Positions 9,822 to 19,066 of a DNA stretch of 34,933 bases are shown here, piece by piece. A program made the position numbers and the translations under genes. The stretch spans positions 1 to 34,933 of the forward strand of contig DTSY01000062.1 in assembly GCA_012965075.1 (NCBI GenBank), read 5' to 3'. Position 1 is the first letter of the stretch. Each line of letters opens with the position of its first letter. The notes below the pieces were generated by a model, which was not told the DNA's origin, did not search any database, and saw only the letters and a program-made list of their open reading frames with translations. The stretch comes from Gammaproteobacteria bacterium. Lineage in GTDB: Bacteria; Pseudomonadota; Gammaproteobacteria; Magnimaribacterales; Magnimaribacteraceae.

Positions 9822-12053
9822 ATGAATAAATCTTTCCCAATATTTACCGTGGGTGCAATTGTAGTTGCAGTGCTAATTTACTTCTTTTATAACAGTAAAG
9901 AGTCTCAAGGAGGTGTTATTGAGGATGAAATCAGCTCTCCAATAACTTCTTCTTCATCTGTAGGGCTTATAGATGATAAAAGAATCATTGAAGCTGAAGG
10001 TGAACCTGAGAATTGGATTGCTCACGGAAGAACATATGAAGAGCAAAGATTTTCTCCCTTAACAAAAATCAATAAAGAAAGTGTCTCTGACTTAGGACTT
10101 GCCTGGTATAAGGATATGGGAACTAACAGAGCTCTAGAAGCTACACCAATAGTTGTAGATGGAATTATGTTCTTCACAAGTACTTGGAGTCGAGTCTATG
10201 CGGTAGAAGCAAAAACAGGTAAGACACTATGGTCTTTTGATCCTGAAGTCCCTGGAGAATGGGCAAGAAAAGCCTGTTGCGACATAGTCAACAGGGGTGT
10301 GGCTGTTTATCAAGGGAAAGTATTCTTTGCGAGCTTAGATGGAAGATTGTTTTCACTCAACGCTGAAACAGGGGAAAAGATATGGGAAGTAGATACCATA
10401 ACTGATCGTACAAGAGCCTACACAATTACAGGGGCACCAAGGGTAGCAAAAGGAAAGGTCTATATAGGCAATGGCGGTGCAGAGTACGGTGTTAGAGGAT
10501 ACGTCACTGCCTATGACACAGAGACTGGTGAACAAGTATGGAGATTTTTTACTGTTCCGGGAGATCCGTCATTGGGATTTGAAGATCCGGCCATGGAAAT
10601 GGCTGCTAAAACTTGGAAAGGTACGAATTGGTGGGAATTTGGTGGAGGAGGAACTGTTTGGAACTCAATTGTCTACGACCCAGACTTTAATAATATCTAT
10701 TTAGGAGTTGGCAATGGATCTCCTTGGACAAGGGAAATCCGATCTCCAGGTGGAGGAGATAACCTATTCCTTGCTTCGATAGTTGCTGTCGATGCAGATA
10801 CAGGTAAGTACAAATGGCATTATCAGACGACTCCTGAAGACAATTGGGATTACACGGCCGTTCAAGACATGGCTTTAGCTGATATGGAAGTTGATGGAGA
10901 AAAGAAGAAAGTTCTCCTACAAGCTCCAAAAAATGGATTTTTCTACGTTATTGATAGATCTAACGGTAAAGTACTAAGAGCCCATCCATTTGCTGCGGTT
11001 ACTTGGGCTACTCATGTTGACTTAGAAACAGGAAGACCGGTTGAAAATCCTGAAGTAGATTATTCTGAGAATGGATCTTTTGTTCTACCGGGACCTTTAG
11101 GAGCTCATAATTGGCAAGCAATGTCAGTGGACTTAGATGCGGGCCTTGTATATATACCTGCCCAAGAAAATGCCTTCTTTTATGCGATTGATGAGAACTA
11201 TAAGAAAACAGGTATATACAAAAGAAACCCAGGCAGATGGAATATGGGGATAGAAATGAGTTCTTTAGCCCAAAATGTACTTTCTAACCTAGAATCAATG
11301 CCCGAACCAGGGGGTTTTCTTAAAGCTTTTGACCCTTTAACTGGTGAAACTAAATGGTCTGTGCCTATTCCGCATTACTGGAATGGAGGAGTTCTAGGCA
11401 CGGCTGGAGGACTGGTTTTTCAAGGAGATGCTCTTGGTATATTCTCAGCTTACGATAAGGAAACGGGCGAAAGGTTATGGGAATTTAATACTTATACTTC
11501 TATGCTTGCGCCCCCAATTTCTTTTGAAATAGATGGAGAGCAGTACGTTTCAATCCTAACAGGATCTGGTGGGGGAGATCTGTTTGGAGGAGAACCTCTA
11601 CCGCCGATAGAAATACAAGCCTCTCTTACCTACAACAATTTTGGAAGATTGCTAGTTTTTAAATTGGGCGGCCAAAAGGAGTTACCTATACCGGATGTAA
11701 GAGATAAAACTATCCCCGAACAGGTCCTAGCAGATGCCAGTAACGATCAAATCCGTAATGGAGAAAGTAATTACAATCAATACTGTGCCGTATGTCATGG
11801 CTTTGTAGTCAAGTCTGCTGGAGGACTACCAGATTTAAGAAAGATGACTACAGACACCCATGATCTATTTAACAAAATAGTGCTGGAGGGTATCTTAGGA
11901 AGTAATGGTATGGCAGGTTTTGCAGATGTCCTTTCCGAAGACGACGTAGATAATATACATCATTACGTTAGGGCCAGAGCTCATGAAGATAGGGAGGTTT
12001 CCTTAGGAAATATGGAAGCACCTCAATTCACTTGGTATGGGGTAGAAGACTAA
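9822..12053 (+). CDS. PQQ-dependent quinohemoprotein alcohol dehydrogenase with C-terminal cytochrome c domain
   Basis: PQQ propeller repeats (AVEAKTGKTLWSFDPEV, SLNAETGEKIWEVDT, AYDTETGEQVWRF), vicinal Cys pair KACCDIVNRG, active site DNWDYTAVQ, C-terminal heme motif CAVCH. N-terminal TM/signal anchor. Confidence 0.92.
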   Translation: MNKSFPIFTVGAIVVAVLIYFFYNSKESQGGVIEDEISSPITSSSSVGLIDDKRIIEAEGEPENWIAHGRTYEEQRFSPLTKINKESVSDLGLAWYKDMGTNRALEATPIVVDGIMFFTSTWSRVYAVEAKTGKTLWSFDPEVPGEWARKACCDIVNRGVAVYQGKVFFASLDGRLFSLNAETGEKIWEVDTITDRTRAYTITGAPRVAKGKVYIGNGGAEYGVRGYVTAYDTETGEQVWRFFTVPGDPSLGFEDPAMEMAAKTWKGTNWWEFGGGGTVWNSIVYDPDFNNIYLGVGNGSPWTREIRSPGGGDNLFLASIVAVDADTGKYKWHYQTTPEDNWDYTAVQDMALADMEVDGEKKKVLLQAPKNGFFYVIDRSNGKVLRAHPFAAVTWATHVDLETGRPVENPEVDYSENGSFVLPGPLGAHNWQAMSVDLDAGLVYIPAQENAFFYAIDENYKKTGIYKRNPGRWNMGIEMSSLAQNVLSNLESMPEPGGFLKAFDPLTGETKWSVPIPHYWNGGVLGTAGGLVFQGDALGIFSAYDKETGERLWEFNTYTSMLAPPISFEIDGEQYVSILTGSGGGDLFGGEPLPPIEIQASLTYNNFGRLLVFKLGGQKELPIPDVRDKTIPEQVLADASNDQIRNGESNYNQYCAVCHGFVVKSAGGLPDLRKMTTDTHDLFNKIVLEGILGSNGMAGFADVLSEDDVDNIHHYVRARAHEDREVSLGNMEAPQFTWYGVED

Positions 12054-12057
12054 TAGA

Positions 12058-12618
12058 TTAATTTTCGAACTTAGTCTTGGGAGGTAAACTCGGAGGAGCT
12101 ACCTCTTGAAATTCAAAAGAAGGATTTCCTTCCACGTTGTTATTTGAAACAGATTCTTCGTATGGATTTGCCATTTCATCAAACTTATCTGCATCTAAAA
12201 CTCCATAAGTTTTTCTACCGTTAAGCTGTGTTCCGTCTTTAAGCTTCAGTAAAGCCGATTGGGCAATCTTATGATTTTTTTCATTCCAAACTAGGCTATA
12301 AGCTCTAGGTTTTCCAAATGGAATGCCCGCCTTATCCATATACCTAATCCAAAAATAAATTTTTCCTTCTCTTTTATTAAACTTATCGGGCTCGTCTATA
12401 GAAACCCAAATAAGTCTGAATTCCTCTGGTATTTCTTGTGTTGAAGGCCATCCTAATACCTGCTTGTATCCAATCCAGGTGAAGACATAAAAAGAAGCCA
12501 TTACTACGACTACTACTGTTTTTAATTTATTTGAGAACTTGGAATAAAGGCAGAAGATTAAGAGTAAGGCCGTTATGGCTACGTAAGCAGAAACTAATAA
12601 AATCCTTTCTTCAATCAC
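12058..12618 (-). CDS. Uncharacterised membrane protein: two predicted TM helices plus a soluble C-terminal domain
   Basis: N-terminal hydrophobic segments ILLVSAYVAITALLLIFCLYS and VVVVVMASFYVFTWIGY. Overlaps the next upstream gene by 8 nt, so likely co-transcribed with it. Confidence 0.8.
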   Translation of the reverse strand: MIEERILLVSAYVAITALLLIFCLYSKFSNKLKTVVVVVMASFYVFTWIGYKQVLGWPSTQEIPEEFRLIWVSIDEPDKFNKREGKIYFWIRYMDKAGIPFGKPRAYSLVWNEKNHKIAQSALLKLKDGTQLNGRKTYGVLDADKFDEMANPYEESVSNNNVEGNPSFEFQEVAPPSLPPKTKFEN

Positions 12619-13249
12619 TTTTATTTTCTATTAAAGGAGATCTACCCAATGCTTTGGTAAGTAACCTTTTTTGTATTTGATTTACATTAGAAATATTTTT
12701 TTTAGCATCAACTGAGAATCTAACTGCAGTTTTTTCATCACCAACTCCTTCCAATTCATGACTTCCATAGTAAATAAGCTCGACTTCTGGATTGAGTTTT
12801 TCAACCTTAACGTTAACAGTTAAAGGTTCATCATAATTAGCCTGATAGTGTAGGAGGTTAACCACATATTCCCCCGATTGAAGCGCTCTAATGGTGACTG
12901 TTTCTTGATTAATAGGATTTGAAATCATCGCTCCATCAACATTCATCTTGTCCGCAAAGATTCCTCTATCGTCTCTATCCAAATGCATTAGTCCAGTATC
13001 TCGGTTGTGATACCAAACTAATTCCCCTTGAGGACTTTCTACTATGGCATCTACATCATCAGGGTGCTGGTCTGGCCATCTAACCGAAATAAGAATTTCT
13101 GCTTTCGAATCTATCTTACCTCCCTCACTTGGATCAGATATCAGCATGAATGCGATTGCAAACATGAAAGCAAAACCTAAAAGAGAATTGAAGAGCAAAT
13201 CAGTAAAAGCATCTTGGCCTTCGCCATTACCAAGAATTCTATGTTTCAT
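12611..13249 (-). CDS. ExbD/MotB-like single-TM protein with a beta-type periplasmic domain
   Basis: DAFTDLLFNSLLGFAFMFAIAFMLIS matches the ExbD/TolR/MotB pattern of an Asp at the start of the single TM helix. C-terminal part VRWPDQHPDDVDAIVESPQGELVWYHNRDTGLMHLDRDDRG is not an OmpA peptidoglycan-binding domain. Confidence 0.75.
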   Translation of the reverse strand: MKHRILGNGEGQDAFTDLLFNSLLGFAFMFAIAFMLISDPSEGGKIDSKAEILISVRWPDQHPDDVDAIVESPQGELVWYHNRDTGLMHLDRDDRGIFADKMNVDGAMISNPINQETVTIRALQSGEYVVNLLHYQANYDEPLTVNVKVEKLNPEVELIYYGSHELEGVGDEKTAVRFSVDAKKNISNVNQIQKRLLTKALGRSPLIENKSD

Positions 13250-13258
13250 TTGAATCCT

Positions 13259-13858
13259 TTAATCAAGATCTTTTGAAGTAAGGCTATTTATTAACTTACT
13301 GAGTGATGAATCAAGCAAGAAGTATTGGAATTTGAGAATAGTACTAGTAACCAAGCCCGAAAGAGTTGTGTATAAAGCCACTGCCATACCTCCGGTCATA
13401 GCAGAGAGTAAAGGCTGTATTTTTTCTGGATCAAAATCTTTCATTTCGCCAATAGGCAAAAGCATTAGGATAAATCCTACAACCGTCCCGGTTAAGCCAA
13501 GTTTTAATAAAATATCAGAAATCATGTGACCCAGGGCATGCCTATTTGATAATTCATCTTCAAGTATCTTTAAAAGATTTTGTCTTCCAACTGGTGTCTT
13601 TGACTCTGCTGTCTTTAAGAAATCAGAAACCTTACCCGCTCCTTTCATTTCAGAATCTAAATTTCTGGCTATGTAGATCCAGTGCAGAGTGGCAACCAGA
13701 TAAATTGCCAGGATGAGAAATGAAATCTTACTTTTATCTGATACCAAGATCAGATTTAAAAAATTGAGATCATAGAGGAGATAAAAAGCAAAAATAATTA
13801 CAGTCAGCAAGACAATTGATCTTTGTAAAAGATATTGAGGTTTTTCTTCTTTTAACAC
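13259..13858 (-). CDS. MotA/TolQ/ExbB-like proton channel family protein
   Basis: LGLTGTVVGFILMLLP ... AMTGGMAVALYTTLSGLVTSTILKFQYFLLD matches TolQ/ExbB/MotA TM2-TM3 signatures. GTG start; 9 nt upstream of the ExbD-like gene. Confidence 0.8.
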   Translation of the reverse strand: MLKEEKPQYLLQRSIVLLTVIIFAFYLLYDLNFLNLILVSDKSKISFLILAIYLVATLHWIYIARNLDSEMKGAGKVSDFLKTAESKTPVGRQNLLKILEDELSNRHALGHMISDILLKLGLTGTVVGFILMLLPIGEMKDFDPEKIQPLLSAMTGGMAVALYTTLSGLVTSTILKFQYFLLDSSLSKLINSLTSKDLD

Positions 13859-13944
13859 TAAATGTAGTTACTAATAGTAAGTAAATAAAATGGATTTGCT
13901 TTTAGTAGAATAACTAATTATTGGTAAATATAACAGTTTCATAA

Positions 13945-14604
13945 ATGAATAAAACCGAAAGAGCACTGGTGATATCAGAGTCTTTGGATGTACTGTATCC
14001 TGACCCCCCTATTCCACTGAATCATAAATCGATTTTTACTCTGCTGATAGCAGTTATCCTTTCAGCTCAATGCACTGACATCAGAGTTAATAAGATAACT
14101 CCTTTATTGTTCAAAAAGGCTAACGATCCACAGAGGATGATCAAACTCGGTACCGAAGAGATAAAGAAGATAATCAAACCATGCGGGTTATCCCCTCAAA
14201 AATCTAAATCTATTTTTGAACTATCAAAAATTCTAGTCAAACAACATCAAGGTAAAGTACCCAAATCTTTTGTAGAGCTTGAAGCTTTGCCCGGAGTTGG
14301 TCATAAGACAGCCTCAGTGGTTATGAGTCAGGGTTTTGGCTATCCTGCTTTTCCTGTTGACACCCACGTTCATCGCTTAGCCCAAAGGTGGAAATTAACT
14401 AATGGAAAAAATGTCCAGCAGACAGAGAAGGACCTCAAAAGAATTTTTCCAGAATCTGAATGGAATAGGTTACATATTCAAATTATTTTGTATGGAAGAG
14501 AGTTTTGTACCGCCAGAGGCTGTAACGGAACCTCTTGCAAAGAAAAGCCTTGCTCAATTTTAAACTCAAACAGAAAGCGACCCATTAAAACCAAGAAGCC
14601 TTAA
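13945..14604 (+). CDS. nth: Endonuclease III
   Basis: HhH motif LEALPGVGHKTASVVMSQGFG, catalytic Lys in GHKTA and Asp in PAFPVDTHVHRLAQR, C-terminal Cys cluster CTARGCNGTSCKEKPC. Confidence 0.93.
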   Translation: MNKTERALVISESLDVLYPDPPIPLNHKSIFTLLIAVILSAQCTDIRVNKITPLLFKKANDPQRMIKLGTEEIKKIIKPCGLSPQKSKSIFELSKILVKQHQGKVPKSFVELEALPGVGHKTASVVMSQGFGYPAFPVDTHVHRLAQRWKLTNGKNVQQTEKDLKRIFPESEWNRLHIQIILYGREFCTARGCNGTSCKEKPCSILNSNRKRPIKTKKP

Positions 14605-14612
14605 ATTAAGTA

Positions 14613-14641
14613 CTGAGATGCTGTGTGCCGTTAGGTATAAT
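14613..14641 (+). promoter_or_regulatory. Putative sigma70-type promoter for glyA
   Basis: TATAAT at 14636-14641 and CTGAGA at 14613-14618 (4/6 to TTGACA), 17 bp spacer; start codon 21 nt downstream. Confidence 0.45.
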
Positions 14642-14661
14642 TAGACTTCTTAAAAAAAATT

Positions 14662-15924
14662 ATGGTCTCAAATAATCAATCTATACAAGATTACGATCCT
14701 GATCTATGGAAGGCTCTTAAAGGAGAGTTAGACCGACAAGAAGATCACGTAGAGCTTATAGCCTCAGAAAACTATGCCTCTGTGAGTGTTCTTGAAGCGC
14801 AAGGCTCAGTTTTAACCAACAAGTATGCAGAAGGTTACCCAGGGAAAAGGTATTACGGTGGATGTGAATTTGTAGATGTTGCAGAAAGTCTTGCCATTGA
14901 ACGAGCAAAAGAACTTTTTGAAGCTGACTTCGCTAATGTTCAACCCCATTCCGGATCTAGTGCAAATCTAGCTGTTTATTTGGCTTTGTGTGAACCGGGC
15001 GATGCGATACTCGGGATGAGTCTTGACCATGGAGGTCATTTAAGCCATGGAACAAGCGTAAATTATTCCGGCAAAATTTATAAGGCTTTTCAATATGGAT
15101 TAGACGAAGAAACTGGAGATATAGATTATAAACAAGTTGAATCCTTAGCTAAAAAGCATAAACCTAAACTTATTATTGCTGGCTTTTCCGCTTTTTCAGG
15201 AATAGTTGATTGGAAAAAATTCAGATTAATTGCTGATGAAGTTGGAGCTTATTTACTGGTAGATATGGCACATATAGCTGGGCTAGTAGCCGTGAACCTT
15301 TACCCTACACCCATTCCATTTGCCGATGTAGTAACAACCACTACACATAAAACCTTAAGGGGTCCGAGAGGAGGCCTTATCCTAGCCAAGCATAATGAAG
15401 AAATACAAAAGAAAATAAATTCTTCGGTAATTCCGGGGTCTCAAGGAGGCCCTTTGATGCATGTTATAGCTGCAAAAGCAGTTTGCTTTAAGGAAGCAAT
15501 GGAGCCTGAATTCAAATCATATCAGGCTCAAATATTAAAAAATGCTAATACCATGTGCCAAGTTTTTCAGGAAAGAGGGGTTGAGATAGTCTCAAAAGGT
15601 ACTAAAAATCATATGTTCCTTGTGGATCTAATTAATAAAAGTATCACGGGGAAAGATGTAGAAGAAACATTGGGTAGAGCTAATATAACTTTGAATAAGA
15701 ATGCCGTTCCTAATGACCCTCAATCGCGTTTTGTTACTAGCGGACTAAGAATCGGAACACCTGCAGTAACCACCAGAGGATTTAAGGAAGACGAAGTTTC
15801 TATAGTAGCTTCATGGATTTGTGACATTCTTAAAGATTTAGAAAATGAAGCTGAAATTAATAGAGTAAAATCTGAAGTTAAAAATCTTTGTGCACAGTTT
15901 CCAGTGTATTCTTTTAAAAACTAA
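14662..15924 (+). CDS. glyA: Serine hydroxymethyltransferase
   Basis: [51 protein letters not shown]. Confidence 0.98.
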   Translation: MVSNNQSIQDYDPDLWKALKGELDRQEDHVELIASENYASVSVLEAQGSVLTNKYAEGYPGKRYYGGCEFVDVAESLAIERAKELFEADFANVQPHSGSSANLAVYLALCEPGDAILGMSLDHGGHLSHGTSVNYSGKIYKAFQYGLDEETGDIDYKQVESLAKKHKPKLIIAGFSAFSGIVDWKKFRLIADEVGAYLLVDMAHIAGLVAVNLYPTPIPFADVVTTTTHKTLRGPRGGLILAKHNEEIQKKINSSVIPGSQGGPLMHVIAAKAVCFKEAMEPEFKSYQAQILKNANTMCQVFQERGVEIVSKGTKNHMFLVDLINKSITGKDVEETLGRANITLNKNAVPNDPQSRFVTSGLRIGTPAVTTRGFKEDEVSIVASWICDILKDLENEAEINRVKSEVKNLCAQFPVYSFKN

Positions 15925-15926
15925 TT

Positions 15927-16382
15927 ATGCATTGCCCTTTCTGTAGCCATACCGATACCAAAGTCATAGATTCCAGATTGATTGCTGAAGGATCACAAAC
16001 TCGAAGAAGAAGAGAATGCCCTGCGTGCGGTGAGAGATTTACTACCTTTGAGTCTGCTGAATTATTGATGCCAAAAGTAATCAAGTCTAGGAATAATATG
16101 CGAGAACCTTTTAATGAACAAAAGTTAAGAGAAGGTCTGTATCGAGCATTGGAAAAAAGACCGGTAGGAGAAGAAGAGGTAGAGACCTTAATAGAAGACA
16201 TCAAAAAGGATATTAGATCATCTGGAGAAAGAGAGGTTAGATCCAGATTAATAGGCGAAGTAATTATGAAACGCTTAAGGCGTGTAGATGAAGTTGCCTT
16301 TATACGTTTTGCCTCTGTGTATAGAAGGTTTGAAGACATAACTGAATTTAGTGAAGAAGTTGATAAGCTAGCTAAAGATTAG
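15927..16382 (+). CDS. nrdR: Transcriptional repressor NrdR
   Basis: [42 protein letters not shown] zinc ribbon plus ATP-cone; followed by ribD. Confidence 0.98.
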   Translation: MHCPFCSHTDTKVIDSRLIAEGSQTRRRRECPACGERFTTFESAELLMPKVIKSRNNMREPFNEQKLREGLYRALEKRPVGEEEVETLIEDIKKDIRSSGEREVRSRLIGEVIMKRLRRVDEVAFIRFASVYRRFEDITEFSEEVDKLAKD

Positions 16383-17491
16383 TGAAGGATTTTCACCGTG
16401 AGCATATGCTGAGTGCTCTATCAGTAGCTGAAAAGGCAAGATACTTAGCCTCACCAAATCCCATGGTAGGTGCTGTCATAGTTAAAGATAACAAAATTAT
16501 TGGAACCGGCTTCACGCATAAACCTGGAAAAGATCATGCTGAAATAGACGCCATCAAGAATGTCTATACCAAATTTAAAGACAAAGCTGCAAACAGGCTA
16601 AAAAATAGCTCTATTTATGTAACCTTAGAACCCTGTAGTAAACAAGGAAGAACTCCTGCTTGTACCAAATCCATAATTGAAGAAGGCATAAAAGAAGTTT
16701 ATATAGGGTGTCAAGATCCTTCTCAGAAAGGAGTTGAAAAGCTAAAGAAAGCTGGGCTTAAAGTTAAATCTGGTTTACTAGAAAACGAGTCCTTAGAACT
16801 AAACCGAGGTTTCTTCTCAAGAATTAATCGTAAGCGCCCTTTTGTTACATGCAAGATAGCCTGCTCATTAGATGGGGGTATTGGGCTTAAAAATGGAGGG
16901 AGTAAATGGATAACTTCAAAGGAATCAAGAGCAGATGTGCACAAATTAAGAGCATACTCAGACGCAATTTTGACTGGTATTGGGACAGTTCTAACAGATA
17001 ATCCAAAACTGACAGTTAGAAACAAAGAATTTAAAAGGCTGGGTAAGGGGATCCACCCCAAAAGATATGTCTTAGATAGCAAATTAAGATTAAAGGGTGA
17101 CGAGAATCTGTTAACAGATGGATTAGAAACCACTATTTTTTGTCATAAATTGAGGAAGGTTGACTACCAAAATTCTCACGTAAAGATAGTTGAAGCTGGA
17201 GGAAAATCTAAACGAGTTTCATTAAAAAAAGTAATGGATTATCTTAATAAAGAGGAATGTAATTATCTTATGGTTGAAGCAGGCTCAAAAATAAACACCA
17301 GTTTTATAACTTCAAAATTAATAGATGAACTAATATTTTATGTTGCGCCTACAACACTAGGAAAGAACAAAATAAATTTCTCGGAATTCGAAAGTTCTTT
17401 TTCAAACATAGGTACAATCCGTCTGGAACTAAAGGAAATCAACGAAATAGGACCTGATTTTAAACTTATTACTAAACCAATATATTCGTAA
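16382..17491 (+). CDS. ribD: Bifunctional diaminohydroxyphosphoribosylaminopyrimidine deaminase / 5-amino-6-(5-phosphoribosylamino)uracil reductase
   Basis: Deaminase motif HAEIDAI ... VTLEPCSKQGRTPACTKSII; reductase domain FVTCKIACSLDGGI. GTG start overlapping the nrdR stop. Confidence 0.95.
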   Translation: MKDFHREHMLSALSVAEKARYLASPNPMVGAVIVKDNKIIGTGFTHKPGKDHAEIDAIKNVYTKFKDKAANRLKNSSIYVTLEPCSKQGRTPACTKSIIEEGIKEVYIGCQDPSQKGVEKLKKAGLKVKSGLLENESLELNRGFFSRINRKRPFVTCKIACSLDGGIGLKNGGSKWITSKESRADVHKLRAYSDAILTGIGTVLTDNPKLTVRNKEFKRLGKGIHPKRYVLDSKLRLKGDENLLTDGLETTIFCHKLRKVDYQNSHVKIVEAGGKSKRVSLKKVMDYLNKEECNYLMVEAGSKINTSFITSKLIDELIFYVAPTTLGKNKINFSEFESSFSNIGTIRLELKEINEIGPDFKLITKPIYS

Positions 17492-17493
17492 AG

Positions 17494-18585
17494 ATGGAAC
17501 TTAATAAAATCCAAGAATTAATTTCAGACCTTTCTGAGGGAAAGATGATTATTCTCATGGACGATGAAGAAAGAGAGAACGAAGGAGATTTGATTCTTGC
17601 TGCTGAAAAAGTAACAGCTGTAGCCATAAATTTTATGGCTACACATGCTAGAGGATTAATTTGCTTGGCTTTAAGTCAAAAAAGATGTGAACAACTTAAC
17701 CTCGAGCCAATGGTCAAAGATAATAGAACTCAGCAAGGAACCGCTTTCACAGTTTCCATCGAAGCAGCAAAGGGTGTAACAACAGGTATATCCGCTGCAG
17801 ATAGAGCAACAACTATCTTAGCTGCAGTGAAAAAAAACGCTTCTCCAAAAGACATAGTTCAACCAGGACACGTGTTCCCTTTAAGATCGTCTGATGGTGG
17901 TGTCTTAACTAGAGCAGGTCATACAGAGGCGGGACTGGATTTAACCAAATTAGCTGGACTTGAAGAAGCTGCTGTAATAGTTGAAATCATGAATGAAGAT
18001 GGAAGTATGGCAAGAAGAAAAGATTTGGAGAAGTTTGCGAAGAAACATGATCTTAAGATTGGAACTATTGCAGACCTAATTCATTACAGGAATATTAATG
18101 AAAAAAGTATTGAAAAGATTGAATCAACAAAGGTTAAAAATGAATATGGAGAATTTGTTCTGATAGCTTATCAAGATACGATCTTTAACCAGATTCATTT
18201 GGCTTTAGTAAAAGGAAAAGTATCTGCAAATAAAGATACCTTAGTAAGAGTACAAACTCTTAATACTCTTCAAGATGTCATGGGCATAAATGAGTTTGGT
18301 AGCAGATTTTCGTATTCTCAATCTCTAGAGAAAATACAAGGGGAGGAAGCTGGTATTCTTCTTTTATTATCTGAAAGAGAAACTCCTCAAGAAATCCTTA
18401 AAAACATGAAATTTTTAAAAGGTGAGCGTAAGCATACGAGAACTGAGACTGTGGATAACAGGATAATTGGAATAGGTTCACAAATTCTAAGGGATTTAGG
18501 TGTAAAAAAGATGAAACTACTTGGCTCAGAAGTAAAATACCCACTGGCTGGATTTGATTTAGAAATAACGGAATTTATAAATTAA
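17494..18585 (+). CDS. ribB: 3,4-dihydroxy-2-butanone-4-phosphate synthase fused to a degenerate GTP cyclohydrolase II-like domain (RibBX type)
   Basis: RibB motif MDDEERENEGDLILAAE and HVFPLRSSDGGVLTRAGHTEA. The C-terminal RibA-like region lacks the zinc cysteines and the QEGRGIGL motif. Confidence 0.94.
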   Translation: MELNKIQELISDLSEGKMIILMDDEERENEGDLILAAEKVTAVAINFMATHARGLICLALSQKRCEQLNLEPMVKDNRTQQGTAFTVSIEAAKGVTTGISAADRATTILAAVKKNASPKDIVQPGHVFPLRSSDGGVLTRAGHTEAGLDLTKLAGLEEAAVIVEIMNEDGSMARRKDLEKFAKKHDLKIGTIADLIHYRNINEKSIEKIESTKVKNEYGEFVLIAYQDTIFNQIHLALVKGKVSANKDTLVRVQTLNTLQDVMGINEFGSRFSYSQSLEKIQGEEAGILLLLSERETPQEILKNMKFLKGERKHTRTETVDNRIIGIGSQILRDLGVKKMKLLGSEVKYPLAGFDLEITEFIN

Positions 18586-18592
18586 GAAAACT

Positions 18593-19066
18593 ATGACTCC
18601 AAAAGGAAAAAAAGAATTTAAAGCGTCGAATGCTTCCATTAATGCCAAATATGGATTGCTCTCTACTCAGTGGAATAAGTTTGTTGTGGATGTAATGTTA
18701 GAAAGTGCTGAAAAAGAGCTGACTTCTCAAGGCGTGGAACCAAACAATATTGTGAAAATTGAAGTACCAGGAGCCTATGAGTTGCCTTTAGCGGCAAAAA
18801 GGATGCTCGAAAATGATATCGACGCAGTCATTGCTCTGGGTGCCGTCATTAAGGGGGAAACACCTCACTTTGATTTTGTTTCAAGTAGCTGTGCAAATGG
18901 ATTAACCAGAGTCTCATTGGATGCAAATAAACCAGTTCTCTTTGGAGTTCTAACAACAGAGACCGAAGAGCAGGCCATTCAAAGAGCAGATCCAAAAGAA
19001 GGCAATAAAGGGGCAGAAGTAGCTCAAAGTGCTATGGAGTTACTTGAGCAATTAGCATCTCTATGA
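18593..19066 (+). CDS. ribH: 6,7-dimethyl-8-ribityllumazine synthase
   Basis: VPGAYELPLAAKRML, ALGAVIKGETPHFDFV, LFGVLTTETEEQAIQRA. Confidence 0.96.
   Translation: MTPKGKKEFKASNASINAKYGLLSTQWNKFVVDVMLESAEKELTSQGVEPNNIVKIEVPGAYELPLAAKRMLENDIDAVIALGAVIKGETPHFDFVSSSCANGLTRVSLDANKPVLFGVLTTETEEQAIQRADPKEGNKGAEVAQSAMELLEQLASL

Noticed and set aside
12058-13858. Zorya-type anti-phage system (ZorAB-like)
   Set aside because: Has an ExbB/MotA-like and an ExbD/MotB-like gene, but no ZorC/ZorD helicase or ZorE nuclease nearby, no OmpA domain on the MotB-like protein, and ordinary housekeeping neighbours.
15914-16339. 141-aa antisense ORF opposite nrdR
   Set aside because: Shadow ORF of the well-conserved nrdR; no recognisable domain or independent start signal.
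16723-17133. 136-aa antisense ORF opposite ribD
   Set aside because: Shadow ORF with low-complexity composition, entirely inside a conserved gene.
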